Below are positions 34,518-43,579 of a stretch of 64,000 bases of DNA, piece after piece. This stretch comes from Microbacterium croceum (GTDB lineage: Bacteria > Actinomycetota > Actinomycetes > Actinomycetales > Microbacteriaceae), in NCBI RefSeq assembly GCF_023091245.1, contig NZ_JAHWXN010000001.1:496001-560000 (forward strand), read 5' to 3'. Within the stretch, counting starts at the first letter, position 1, and every line of letters starts with the position of its first letter. The position numbers and the translations under genes are program-made. The notes beneath the pieces are model-generated. The model had not been told where the DNA came from. It did no database searches and worked only from the letters and a program-made list of their open reading frames with translations.

Positions 34518-35409
34518 GCTCGGAGTCCTGATCGTCGACGACGAGCCGATGGCGGCGCAGCTGCATCGGATGTTCGTCGAGGGAACTCCCGGATTCGTCG
34601 TGACGGGGGTCGCCTACTCGGGCGAGGAGGCGGTGGAGATGATGACGAGCGAACCTCCCGATGTGGTGCTACTCGATCTGCAGCTGCCCGGGATCTCGGG
34701 AATCGACGTGCTCCGGATGCTGCGCACCCGCCTGGGCAACGAGGTCGATGTGATCGCGGTCACCGCAGACCGACGTGCCCGCAGCATCGACCAGATGCGG
34801 ATGCTGGGCGTCGCCCACTACCTCGCGAAGCCGTTCTCGGTGCGCGAGCTCCGCACGCAGCTCCGTTCCGTGGCCCGTGTGCGCACGGCGCTGGCTTCTC
34901 GTCAGAGCTTCGACGGACAGGCGGACATCGACGGGGTGATCCACAACGGCTTCGTCGAGATCGGCGCTTCGGTCGCGCGACCGGACGACCCGACGGAACA
35001 GGACATCCTCGCCGGGCATCCGCTCGACGCCCTGCGCGAACTCGCGGATCGTCGCATCGCCGATCACGGGCACTCCGTCGACTTCACCCTGCACACTCTC
35101 GCGGACACGCTCCATGTGTCGGCCCGTCAATTGCAGCGTGCCTACGCACGAGCCGATCGTGCGGTGCAGGATGCGATCCGCGACCACAGGGTCGGTGTCG
35201 CCGCGATGCTCATCCTCGGGGCGGAGCGGCTCACGATGACGGAGGTGGCGCGCCGCAGCGGCTTCAGCTGCGTCCGCACCATGCGGCGCGCGTTCCAGGA
35301 GGTGCACGGAGTGCCGCCCGCTCGTTGGCGTGCAATGCAGACGCACGCGGCGAAGGAGCCGGAATCGCGACGAAAAACGGACAGAACGCGTCCAGGACGC
35401 GGGGAATGA
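34510..35409 (+). CDS. Response regulator with REC domain and AraC-type DNA-binding domain
   Basis: This 299-residue protein has an N-terminal receiver (LIVDDEPMAAQL, phospho-acceptor Asp 56 in LLDLQLPG, conserved Lys in YLAKPFS near 117). A linker leads to a C-terminal AraC-like double helix-turn-helix (about 195-280; FTLHTLADTLHVSARQLQRA, MTEVARRSGFSCVRTMRRAF). Partners of CitA kinases normally carry a CitB/DcuR-type output domain, so this combination is unusual. ATG 34510 lies inside the end of the kinase gene, coupling their translation. Confidence 0.9.
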   Translation: MPELGVLIVDDEPMAAQLHRMFVEGTPGFVVTGVAYSGEEAVEMMTSEPPDVVLLDLQLPGISGIDVLRMLRTRLGNEVDVIAVTADRRARSIDQMRMLGVAHYLAKPFSVRELRTQLRSVARVRTALASRQSFDGQADIDGVIHNGFVEIGASVARPDDPTEQDILAGHPLDALRELADRRIADHGHSVDFTLHTLADTLHVSARQLQRAYARADRAVQDAIRDHRVGVAAMLILGAERLTMTEVARRSGFSCVRTMRRAFQEVHGVPPARWRAMQTHAAKEPESRRKTDRTRPGRGE

Positions 35410-35580
35410 CACATCTGCGTCTCTGCCGCATGCCGGCGTCCGAGAGGATTCGGGAGAAGGATGCCACCGCGCGATGAGCGGGGAGTCGCCACCGCGCCGC
35501 GCATCCCTCGGACCGCCCAGGGGAGCGGTCAAGGGCACGGATCTGTGGAGAGTGCCCGAGGAGACGATGGAGCCTCCTCA

Positions 35581-35618
35581 CCGTGAGGGGTCTCGGCTGG
35601 GGCGAAGGCCCCTCACGG
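35581..35618. terminator. Hairpin between convergent genes
   Basis: ccgtgagggg (35581-35590) pairs perfectly with cccctcacgg (35609-35618), loop 18 nt. It sits between the response regulator (plus, ends 35409) and the CCA-adding enzyme gene (minus, ends 35638). Its arm matches part of the larger hairpin at 16349-16418. The rest of 35410-35637 has no credible gene. Confidence 0.65.
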
Positions 35619-35637
35619 GGACCACGAGGGAGCCGCC

Positions 35638-37065
35638 TCAGCCGCGCGCGGCCCACCACGCGCGCAGGCGCTCCTCGGCGACCTCGGGGCCGAGCACGCC
35701 CTCGTCGAGACGCAGCTCGAGGAGGAACTTGTACGCCTCCCCCACCTCGCGCCCCGGCGTGATGCCCAGCACCTGCTGGATGCGGTTGCCGTCGAGCTCC
35801 GGACGGATGGAGTCGAGCTCCTCCTGCTCGCGCAGCGCCGCGATCCGCGACTCGATGTCGTCGTAGGCGCCCGCGAGGCGCGCGGCTTTGCGCTTGTTGC
35901 GCGTGGTCACGTCGGCGCGGGTGAGGATGTGCAGGCGATCGAGCTGGTCGCCGGCGTCGCGCACGTAGCGTCGAACGGCCGCATCGGTCCAGGCGCCCTC
36001 GGCATAGCCGAAGAACCGCAGGTGCAGCTCGATGAGGGTGGCGACGGCATCCGTCGTGGAGGTGTCGAAGCGCAGGGCCTGCATCCGCTTGCGAGCCATC
36101 CGCGATCCCACCACGTCATGGTGATGGAACGTGACGATGCCGCCGTCTTCGAGCTTGCGGGTGCGCGGCTTGCCGATGTCGTGCAGCAACGCGGCGATGC
36201 GCAGGGCCACGTCGGGCTCGGCGCCCGGATTGCGGGACTTCTCCAGCTCGATGGCCTGGCTCAGCACCGTGAGCGAGTGCTCGTAGACGTCCTTATGGTG
36301 GTGATGCTCATCGACTTCGAGACGCAGCGCGCTGACCTCGGGAAGGAACTCGTCGATCAGTCCGCTGCGCACCAGCACGCGGATGCCGCGCACCGGGTCA
36401 TCGCTCTGCATGAGGCGCACGAGCTCCGACTGGACGCGCTCGGGGCTCACGATCTTCAGCGTCTCACGCAGTTCGGCTATGGCGTCAGCCGTCGCATCTT
36501 CGACGCGGAACCCGAGCTGCGCACTGAAACGGGCGGCCCGCAGCATGCGCAGCGGATCGTCGCCGAACGAGATGCGCGGGTCGGCAGGAGTGCGCAGGAT
36601 GCCGGCGACGAGGTCTTCCACTCCCCCGGTCGGATCCACCAGTTTCACCGAAGGCACCCGCAGCGCCATCGCGTTGACCGTGAAGTCGCGCCGCACCAGG
36701 TCGCCCTCGATCGAGTCGCCGAACTCGACGGTCGGCTTGCGCGTCACGCCGTCGTAGCTGTCGGCGCGGTACGTGGTGATCTCGACCTGCTCGCCCTGCA
36801 CGCGGGCGCCGATGGTGCCGAACGCGCGACCGATGTCCCAGTGCGCGGTGGCGATCGGCTTCACGATCGCGAGGATCTCGTCCGGCGAGGCATTCGTCGT
36901 GAAGTCGAGATCGTGCGTCTCGCGGCCGAGCAGCGCGTCGCGCACCGGGCCGCCGACGACGGCGAGGTCGAATCCGGCATCCGCGAAGGCCGTGGCGAGG
37001 GTGCGGACGACCGGATTCTCGGCGAGCGCACCGAGACGAGCGAGGCCGTCAGCCATGTTGAGCAT
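35638..37065 (-). CDS. pcnA: CCA tRNA nucleotidyltransferase
   Basis: This 475-residue enzyme adds or repairs the 3' CCA of tRNA. It is a class II (bacterial/eukaryotic type) protein: AVVGGPVRDALLGRETHDLDFTT holds the GG and DxD catalytic motifs (near 35-60), VRRDFTVNAMAL and DPLRMLRAARF follow, and a C-terminal HD domain (LLHDIGKPRT) is present, as in actinobacterial members. ATG 37065 is used; ATG 37056 is three codons shorter. Actinobacterial annotations often use the symbol pcnA. It is normally found close to murJ and trxB, which are 22.8 kb away here. Confidence 0.93.
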   Translation of the reverse strand: MLNMADGLARLGALAENPVVRTLATAFADAGFDLAVVGGPVRDALLGRETHDLDFTTNASPDEILAIVKPIATAHWDIGRAFGTIGARVQGEQVEITTYRADSYDGVTRKPTVEFGDSIEGDLVRRDFTVNAMALRVPSVKLVDPTGGVEDLVAGILRTPADPRISFGDDPLRMLRAARFSAQLGFRVEDATADAIAELRETLKIVSPERVQSELVRLMQSDDPVRGIRVLVRSGLIDEFLPEVSALRLEVDEHHHHKDVYEHSLTVLSQAIELEKSRNPGAEPDVALRIAALLHDIGKPRTRKLEDGGIVTFHHHDVVGSRMARKRMQALRFDTSTTDAVATLIELHLRFFGYAEGAWTDAAVRRYVRDAGDQLDRLHILTRADVTTRNKRKAARLAGAYDDIESRIAALREQEELDSIRPELDGNRIQQVLGITPGREVGEAYKFLLELRLDEGVLGPEVAEERLRAWWAARG

Positions 37066-37104
37066 GGGTTCCAGCGTACCGGGCGGGGTCGCGCCGGTAA
37101 TCTG

Positions 37105-37719
37105 ATGCCCATCATGCACCTGCGCACATTCACGCCTCCCGCCACGCCTGCGGCCCGCGCCGCCAGGGCCCTGGCGGCGCAGTACCACTCCGCGTCGATC
37201 CAGAACCATGTGGTGAGGTCGTGGCTGTGGGCGGAGGCCTTCGCCGTCGTCGAAGACCGCGGTGACATCGATCACGAGCTTCTGTACGTCTCGGCGATGC
37301 TGCACGATATCGGGATCGTCCCTGCGTTCGACAACGTGGACCTGTCGTATGAAGAGGCGGGTGGGCACGTCGCCGTGGCACTCACGACCGGTGCCGGGTG
37401 GGACGCGGAGCGCAGCCGCCGCGCGCTCGAGGTGATCATCCGACACAACTGGCCGTCGGTCGACCCCGCGATGGACATCGAGGGCTACCTGCTCGAGATC
37501 GGCACCGGTCTCGACATCTCGGGCGCGCGACCCGACGCGCTTCCCGCCGACTTCATTCGCGAGGTGCTGGCCGAGTACCCGCGCCTCCAGCTCGCCCGTG
37601 AGTTCGGCGACGGCGTCGTCGCCCAGGCGGCGCGCAAGCCGCACACCGCCGCTCACCGGCTGGTCACCGGCGGCGTGGTCGGCAAGCTGGAGAACCACCC
37701 GCTCGAGCGCACGTTCTGA
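37105..37719 (+). CDS. HD domain-containing phosphohydrolase-like protein
   Basis: This 204-residue cytoplasmic protein has the HD metal site: H in QNHVVRSWLWAEAF near 35, HDIG near 68 and further His/Asp residues (IIRHNWP) in the second half. The family includes nucleotide phosphohydrolases and cyanamide hydratase-like enzymes, and the YSVSAMLHDIGI-type motif fits the latter group. The substrate is unknown. It starts at ATG 37105 (ATG 37114 possible) and is divergent from the CCA enzyme with 39 bases between starts. Confidence 0.82.
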   Translation: MPIMHLRTFTPPATPAARAARALAAQYHSASIQNHVVRSWLWAEAFAVVEDRGDIDHELLYVSAMLHDIGIVPAFDNVDLSYEEAGGHVAVALTTGAGWDAERSRRALEVIIRHNWPSVDPAMDIEGYLLEIGTGLDISGARPDALPADFIREVLAEYPRLQLAREFGDGVVAQAARKPHTAAHRLVTGGVVGKLENHPLERTF

Positions 37720-37740
37720 CGCGCGGCGGCGACTCCGGCG

Positions 37741-39138
37741 CTACGAGCCGGGGAACCATCCCAGGAACTCGCCGTAGATCGGCAGCAGCAGTGCGGCGAT
37801 TTCCAGCGCCGCGACCAGTGCGGCGACCACCCACGCCGCGACGAGCAGACCACGACGGGTATCGTCACTCGCGCGCCGCAGCCAGCTGGCGATCACGACC
37901 AGCACGAACGATGCCGGCGGCAGCGGGCTGAGGAGGATGGCGACCACGGCGAACACCCGCCACGGTTCCGGTTCGCTCTTGGTCCGCACCTGCTGCAGGC
38001 GCTCGACCTGTGCCTCGAGTGCAGATCGAGCGGCAGCCAGCAGTGCAGGCGACCTCTTCCTCGTGCCCGGCAGGAGGATCAGTGCAGCGATGACCGCCCC
38101 CGGCGGCACCAGGATCAGAAACCCGTACGCGAGACCAACGAGATATCGGGGAAGCTCGTCACCGGAACCGAGGTTCATCGCCGTGACGCCTCCCTCCATG
38201 GCGACGACGACCGACACGAGCGCCGGCGGTATGGGCAGCATCATCGTGTCGAGCACCCTGGCCTGCAGCGCCGACGGTATCGCCTGGAGAGCCGCCCCGA
38301 CCGCGAAGAGGGTGAGCACCGCAGCGAACACGACGTAGGCCACGGTCAAGCCGACACGATCGAGCATCGCCTGCACGAGCAAGGCACCCGCCCCGATCGT
38401 CAGCACGGTCACTATCCCCCCGCGCAGGGTGAGCGAGCGTCGCGGATGCGGGTCGCGCTCACCCGGAATGCGGTCGATGGCCGTTCGAATGCGCGCGATC
38501 ACCGCTCCGGTGCGCGACGATGCCAGACTCAGCTTCTCCGCTTCCAGATCGGCGAGGGTCGCGGCATCCGCCGCGATGAGCAGCGTCATCACCGCTCCAA
38601 CGGGCACCCCGAACACCTGCACCACATCGAAGGTCTCGGGGAAGCGCGACGCCGCTGCGCCGAGGAACGTCGACAGCGCCACGAACGCCGAGGACATGGC
38701 CACGACCCCGGCGACATGCCCCCAGAACTGCCGGTGAGCGATCGCATTCTCCGGCTCGATGTTCTCGTGGTCCCGCGGCATCCGTAGCAGCACCTGCAAG
38801 GCGATCGATGCCGGAAGGAGCAGCACCAGGGCAGCACCGCCCTGGTCGAGGCCGAGCGTGGCCGGAGAGAGCGTCAACGGCGACGTCCCGCTGTCGGGAA
38901 CGAGGCCGGTCAACCAGACGAACAGCAGCTGCACCGCCACGAGCAGCATCCCGACCAGCGACGCGCGACCGGCCGTGCGCCGGAGCGACCGGGCATACCT
39001 CGTCTCGGCGATGACCACGGCATCCGCGTCCACGCCGCCGGTGCGCGACACCGGCTCTTCCGAATCGGCCGGCGGGTCGGCTGCTCTCCGGCGCTGCAGC
39101 ACTTCGCGAAGGCAGTCGACGACGCTCTTCTTCCCCAT
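37741..39138 (-). CDS. Polytopic membrane protein, unknown function
   Basis: This 465-residue protein has about ten hydrophobic segments and a polar, charged N-terminal tail of about 55 residues. A large cytoplasmic loop near 190-235 (LADLEAEKLSLASSR, RIRTAIDRIPGERDPHPRR) interrupts the helices, and another helical amphipathic stretch lies near 370-400. No transporter signature is recognisable. ATG 39138. It converges on the HD gene with only 21 bases between stops. Confidence 0.75.
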   Translation of the reverse strand: MGKKSVVDCLREVLQRRRAADPPADSEEPVSRTGGVDADAVVIAETRYARSLRRTAGRASLVGMLLVAVQLLFVWLTGLVPDSGTSPLTLSPATLGLDQGGAALVLLLPASIALQVLLRMPRDHENIEPENAIAHRQFWGHVAGVVAMSSAFVALSTFLGAAASRFPETFDVVQVFGVPVGAVMTLLIAADAATLADLEAEKLSLASSRTGAVIARIRTAIDRIPGERDPHPRRSLTLRGGIVTVLTIGAGALLVQAMLDRVGLTVAYVVFAAVLTLFAVGAALQAIPSALQARVLDTMMLPIPPALVSVVVAMEGGVTAMNLGSGDELPRYLVGLAYGFLILVPPGAVIAALILLPGTRKRSPALLAAARSALEAQVERLQQVRTKSEPEPWRVFAVVAILLSPLPPASFVLVVIASWLRRASDDTRRGLLVAAWVVAALVAALEIAALLLPIYGEFLGWFPGS

Positions 39139-39218
39139 GATCGCCCCCCGGGATCGTTTCGACCGACCATACCGAGATCCGGGCGGCTCACCGGTATACG
39201 ATCCGGCCGCCAGACGCG

Positions 39219-39509
39219 TCAGAACAGCGGGTTCTCCCCCTTGGCCTGGGCGAGGGCCTGCGTGCGCGCCTGCATCTGACGCACCAGCAGCGCGCTCATC
39301 AGGAACCCGCCGACCAGGGCGACCGCGACGAGCAGCCAGACGCCGACATCGGGGTCGATCACCTCGAAGGCGAAGATCGCGACCGCGAGGATCAGCAGCA
39401 CCGGACCCTCGACCAGCGCGAACCCGAGGAACAGCCGGGTCTGCCTGGCGCGGAAGTCCGCTTCCACTGCCGCGACGCGGGCATCGATCGAGTCTCCGGA
39501 GTCGCTCAT
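39219..39509 (-). CDS. Small two-helix membrane protein, unknown function
   Basis: This 96-residue protein has a polar N-terminal helix (IDARVAAVEADFRARQTR), two transmembrane helices (about 28-48 and 55-75) and a short polar tail ending KGENPLF. ATG 39509 follows a GGGGG-rich ribosome-binding stretch. The preceding frame is open but unlike protein. The gene stands alone between the membrane protein gene and the divergent phosphatase gene. Confidence 0.72.
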   Translation of the reverse strand: MSDSGDSIDARVAAVEADFRARQTRLFLGFALVEGPVLLILAVAIFAFEVIDPDVGVWLLVAVALVGGFLMSALLVRQMQARTQALAQAKGENPLF

Positions 39510-39658
39510 GCCCCCAGGGTATCGATGCGACGCCGGCTGCCGCAGCATCCGTTCATCTGCCGGTTGCCCGGAGGTCAGCCCGCGGTCATCCCGCACCGAT
39601 GGGCTGAAGGGGCCCCGTGCGGCTGAGCACGGAAATCCTCACCCCACAAAGGACTGAC

Positions 39659-42202
39659 ATGACCTCCCCCACCCCTGCGGTGCGGTGGCGGCGCCACGGA
39701 CTCACCTCCGTCGCGCTCCTCGCCCTGCTCGGCGGCGCCGTCGTCGCCCCCGCGGCCCTCGCCGCACCCGAACCCGAGGTGCCCACGGGTTCACTGATCT
39801 CCGGTGACACCGCCTGGCACTACCTGGATGACGGATCCGACCCGTCGCCCGCGCCGGCGGCCCTGCGCGACTGGACGCTCCCGGCCTACGACGACAGCAC
39901 CTGGAAGACGGCGCCCGGCTCGTTCGGCGCCAAGAACGGCAAGCTCGGCGCGGTCGGCCCGCAGACGCCGAAGACGCTGCTCACCCACTACCTCGACGGC
40001 ACCAAGGCGCCGACCGTGCCGACGTACTTCTTCCGCACCACGTTCGAGCTCGAGGCGGGCGTGGCGGAGCAGGTCGCCGCCCTGCAGAGCACCATCACGT
40101 ACGACGACGCGATCATCGTCTGGATCAACGGCACCGAGGTCGCCCGCTACGTGGACGGCCGCATCACCGACACCACGAACGTCGAGTACGCCGGCGACTC
40201 GAACGGCGACCCGCTGACGAGCTCGTTCAGCGCTGAGGGCGAGCTGCTGCACGACGGCACGAACACGATCGCCGTCTCGCTGTTCCAGGACCGCGAGTCC
40301 AGCTCCGACATCTACTTCGACATGTCGTCGCTGACGCTGATCGAGGCGGCCGACCCCGGCACCCCGGTCGTCGCCGCTCCCACCCGCGTCATCCTCACCC
40401 CGACCGAGAACCCCGAGGTCTCGCAGGCGTTCACCTGGCTCGCCGGTGACGCCTCGCACACGGTCGGGCAGGTCGAGATCGCCCCGGCGGCCGGTGGCGA
40501 CAGCCGCACGATCGACGCCTACGACGCGGGCGTCGTCAACGGCAACCCGAACAAGCACTTCTCGGCGACGGTGACGAACCTCACCCCCGCCACCGAGTAC
40601 CGCTACCGCGTCGGCCTGCCGGGCAGCTGGAGCGACTGGTACCAGTTCCGCACCGCCGACCCGAAGGCGACGGACTTCCAGTTCATCTACTACGGCGACG
40701 CGCAGATCGGCCTCGACACCACCTGGCCGAGCGTCGTGAAGCAGGCCGAGGCGAATGCTCCGCGATCGATCGGATCCGTGCACGCGGGCGACCTGATCAA
40801 CACGTCCAGCAACGAGAACGAGTGGCTGAACTGGTTCAAGGGCATGAAGGACTCCGCGGTCCGCACCAACGTGATGGCGGCGCCGGGCAACCACGAGTAT
40901 TCCGGAGACAAGCTGCTCACGGCGTGGAAGGCCGCGTTCGAGTACCCGCACAACAACCCGTCCACCAGCTCGGTCGGCGAGCTCGCCGACCTCGCGAAGG
41001 GCGACTCCGAGGTCGCGCAGCAGTACCGCGCGTTCTTCGACCACTGGAGCTCGTTCGCCGCCGAGACCGCGTACTACACCGACTACCAGGACGTGCGCTT
41101 CATCACGTTGAACGCCACCCGTGACAAGACGTTCCTCACCCCGGCCGGACTCCCGTCCTGCACCGGAACGGACTGCCCCGCGAACAAGGTCGACGTGCTG
41201 TGGACCCGCTTCCAGGGCGCCTGGCTCGACCTGCTGCTGCAGAACAGTCCGTCGAAGTGGAACGTCGTCACCTTCCACCAGCCGGTGCTCTCGGCGTCCG
41301 AGGGTCGCGACGAGCCGGTGCTGCGCGCCGACTGGCTGCCGATCTTCCAGCGCAACGACATCGACCTGGTGCTCATGGGCCATGACCACACCTACGCCCG
41401 CGGCTACGTGAACACCGACGCCACCGAGACCCCCGGTCTCACGACCGGCCCGGTGTACGTCGTGTCGAACTCGGGCGCGAAGCACTACGACCTCGAGACT
41501 CCCGAGAAGAACGTCTGGACCAACAACGGCGCCACCCAGGTGCTGCGCGGTCAGGGCGTCACGACCTACCAGGTGATCGACGTGTCGAAGAACCAGCTGG
41601 TCTACCGCTCGTACCTCGCCGAGAAGACCGAGAACGCCACGACCGACCTCCCCGTCGGTGCCGTCTACGACACCTTCACGGTGACCAAGTCGGATGCCGG
41701 TGAGAAGTGGGTCACCGAGAAGGGGGTCACGCCGCCCGTCACCCCGGAGCCCGAGGTTCCGGCCGAGATCGAGCTGGGCACGGCATCCGTCGCTGCCGGC
41801 GGAACCGTCACGGTGAGTGGAAGCGGCTTCGCGGCCGACGCCGAGCTGCGATTCGAACTGCGGTCCGACCCGGTCGACCTCGGCACGGCCACCGCCGATG
41901 CGAACGGTGCCTTCCGCCGCACGCTGACGATCCCCGCGAACACTCCGGCCGGCGTGCACACGCTCGCCGTGGTCCGCGCCGATGGCACCGAGGTCACGGC
42001 CTCGCTCACCGTGACCGCGGCGTCCACCGGGGGCGACGAGACCCCGGGCGGGAACACCGGAGGCTCGACCGACGGCGACCTCGCCACGACCGGGGCCGAC
42101 AGTGCGCCGTACGTGATCGGTGCCGTGGTGCTTCTCGCGCTGGGCCTCGGCCTGTTCGCGATGCGCCGTCGCCGCCCGCACGCAGAGGTGGACGCCGAGT
42201 AG
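39659..42202 (+). CDS. Secreted purple acid phosphatase-like metallophosphoesterase with a sortase-type C-terminus
   Basis: This 847-residue exported protein has a signal peptide (to about residue 35), a beta-sandwich region, a purple-acid-phosphatase N-terminal domain (about 230-330; EVSQAFTWLAGDASHTVGQV) and a calcineurin-like catalytic core with GDAQ (Asp 347), GDLI, GNHE (about 410), FHQP and GHDHTYAR (about 574). An Ig/Fn3-like region follows, then LATTG, a hydrophobic helix and MRRRRPH, a probable cell-wall sorting signal. ATG 39659 follows AAAGGA. It probably releases phosphate from organic esters at the cell surface. Confidence 0.92.
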   Translation: MTSPTPAVRWRRHGLTSVALLALLGGAVVAPAALAAPEPEVPTGSLISGDTAWHYLDDGSDPSPAPAALRDWTLPAYDDSTWKTAPGSFGAKNGKLGAVGPQTPKTLLTHYLDGTKAPTVPTYFFRTTFELEAGVAEQVAALQSTITYDDAIIVWINGTEVARYVDGRITDTTNVEYAGDSNGDPLTSSFSAEGELLHDGTNTIAVSLFQDRESSSDIYFDMSSLTLIEAADPGTPVVAAPTRVILTPTENPEVSQAFTWLAGDASHTVGQVEIAPAAGGDSRTIDAYDAGVVNGNPNKHFSATVTNLTPATEYRYRVGLPGSWSDWYQFRTADPKATDFQFIYYGDAQIGLDTTWPSVVKQAEANAPRSIGSVHAGDLINTSSNENEWLNWFKGMKDSAVRTNVMAAPGNHEYSGDKLLTAWKAAFEYPHNNPSTSSVGELADLAKGDSEVAQQYRAFFDHWSSFAAETAYYTDYQDVRFITLNATRDKTFLTPAGLPSCTGTDCPANKVDVLWTRFQGAWLDLLLQNSPSKWNVVTFHQPVLSASEGRDEPVLRADWLPIFQRNDIDLVLMGHDHTYARGYVNTDATETPGLTTGPVYVVSNSGAKHYDLETPEKNVWTNNGATQVLRGQGVTTYQVIDVSKNQLVYRSYLAEKTENATTDLPVGAVYDTFTVTKSDAGEKWVTEKGVTPPVTPEPEVPAEIELGTASVAAGGTVTVSGSGFAADAELRFELRSDPVDLGTATADANGAFRRTLTIPANTPAGVHTLAVVRADGTEVTASLTVTAASTGGDETPGGNTGGSTDGDLATTGADSAPYVIGAVVLLALGLGLFAMRRRRPHAEVDAE

Positions 42203-42310
42203 TCGTCGGCATCCGACCAGGGGCGCCGCCGGGGCTTCGGCCTCGGCGGCGCCCCTGCTCATCCGTCGGGTCGCGTCCGGTTCGGGGCCCCGAGCACAGC
42301 TTCGTATGCC

Positions 42311-42358
42311 GCGGACGACGCGCCGTGGTTTCGGCATCCTGCACGGCGTGTCGTCCGC
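42311..42358. terminator. Intergenic hairpin related to 16349-16418
   Basis: A 17-base arm at 42311-42327 pairs with 42342-42358 with one G-T pair, loop 14 nt containing cggcatcc. The right arm cacggcgtgtc and the loop ggcatcc recur in the 16349-16418 hairpin. It lies in the 237-base gap after the phosphatase gene; no small gene is evident there. Confidence 0.7.
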
Positions 42359-42439
42359 CATCTCCGAAGTCGTGCGCGGGGAGCGGAGGCCGTACTGGGA
42401 TAACCTTCCTCCGAGTCCGTCCCGCCGAAGGAGAAGCCC

Positions 42440-43465
42440 GTGCCCGCGAACGATGTGATGGCCGACGAGACCGATCGGATCGTCGCTGCGGCCCTGCAGG
42501 TGAACGGCCGCGCCTCGTGGGGTGAGATCGGCCGCGCGGTCGATCTGCCCGAGCGCACCGTCGCCCGCCGCGGCCAGCGCCTGCTCGACCGAGGACTGGT
42601 CCGCGTCTCCACCTACGTGGATCCCGCCCGGGTGCTGCACGCTCGCGCCGTGCTCTTCCGCATCACCACAGAGCCGCATGCCCTCTGGCACGTGGCCCGC
42701 ACGCTCGCCCGCCGGTCGGATGCCTCGTCGGTCTCGGTCCTCGAAGGCAGCAGCGACATCGCCGGGATGCTGCTGCCACGCGATGACGCCTCGATCCGCG
42801 AACTGCTCTTCACCGACTTCCCCGAGCTCGAAGGCATCGCGTCGATCAACGTGACCACGGTGCTGAAGTTCTTCCGCTCCGGCCACGACTGGCGCGCCGG
42901 AGTGCTCACCGACGAGCAGGCGCGCATGCTCGACGAGTCCTCGGGGTCGGAGGTCGACCCCGCCGATGCGCTCACCGACGAGGAGGAAGCGCTCATCACG
43001 CTGCTCCTGAAGGATGGGCGCATGCCGGTGGCCCAGCTCGCGCGCGCCCTCGGCGTGAACGTCACCACCACCCGCCGGCGCATGGAGTCGCTGAACCGCC
43101 GCGGTCTGATGCACCCGCGCACCGAGGTGGTGCCGAGCCTGTTCGGCCTGGGGCTGGAGGCTCTGGTGTGGCTGCGTGTGCCGATGGATCGGCTCGAGAA
43201 GGTCGGCACGGCGCTGGCGGCCGCGCCCGAGGTGAAGTTCATCGCGGCGACCACCGGCACCTCGCAGCTGCTCGCGAACGTGCTCGTGAAGGACGCCGAC
43301 GAGTTCTACCAGTTCCTGACCGGTCCCGCGGTGGCGGGGCACGACGGCCTGGAGGTCGTCGAATCGCTCGTGGTGATCACGCCGGTGCTGCGCGGGTCAC
43401 TCATCGTCGACGAGGCGCCCGAGGCGCTGGCCATCGATATGCCGACGGGAGCGATCCGCCTTTAG
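42440..43465 (+). CDS. AsnC/Lrp family regulator with duplicated helix-turn-helix
   Basis: This 341-residue protein has a first winged helix (about 10-55; WGEIGRAVDLPERTVARRGQ), an intermediate AsnC-like domain, then a second winged helix (about 185-235; VAQLARALGVNVTTTRRRME) and a C-terminal RAM-like domain (TGTSQLLANVLVKDADEF). Actinobacteria have such two-HTH forms. The start is GTG 42440 with GAAGGAG upstream. It precedes the aldehyde dehydrogenase/ABC operon by 114 bases, which contain palindromic sites, so it is the likely regulator. Confidence 0.9.
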   Translation: MPANDVMADETDRIVAAALQVNGRASWGEIGRAVDLPERTVARRGQRLLDRGLVRVSTYVDPARVLHARAVLFRITTEPHALWHVARTLARRSDASSVSVLEGSSDIAGMLLPRDDASIRELLFTDFPELEGIASINVTTVLKFFRSGHDWRAGVLTDEQARMLDESSGSEVDPADALTDEEEALITLLLKDGRMPVAQLARALGVNVTTTRRRMESLNRRGLMHPRTEVVPSLFGLGLEALVWLRVPMDRLEKVGTALAAAPEVKFIAATTGTSQLLANVLVKDADEFYQFLTGPAVAGHDGLEVVESLVVITPVLRGSLIVDEAPEALAIDMPTGAIRL

Positions 43466-43494
43466 GCCGATTCTGTTACGGACATGTAAAGAAA

Positions 43495-43545
43495 TGGCGA
43501 GATCGTTCGCCAACCCTTGACCTAATGGCGAAATAGGGCGACTAT
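43495..43545 (+). promoter_or_regulatory. Promoter and operator of the aldehyde dehydrogenase-PuuD-DUF3830-ABC operon
   Basis: tggcga-N6-tcgcca (43495-43512) is a perfect interrupted palindrome, and a third tggcga occurs at 43526-43531. ttgacc at 43517-43522 resembles a -35 box, with gactat at 43540-43545 as a poor -10, spacing 17. The third half-site falls inside the promoter, so binding there should block or modulate initiation. A separate ttac-N6-gtaa lies at 43476-43489. Confidence 0.55.
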
Positions 43546-43579
43546 CTCTCCAGGGCCTTCACCCCTGGAGAGGACGACC

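Noticed and set aside
39791..43342. 1183-codon open frame on the minus strand
   Set aside because: It is antisense to the purple-acid-phosphatase-like gene and most of the AsnC gene. Its product has no motif and an Arg/Gly/Val/Asp bias typical of shadow frames.
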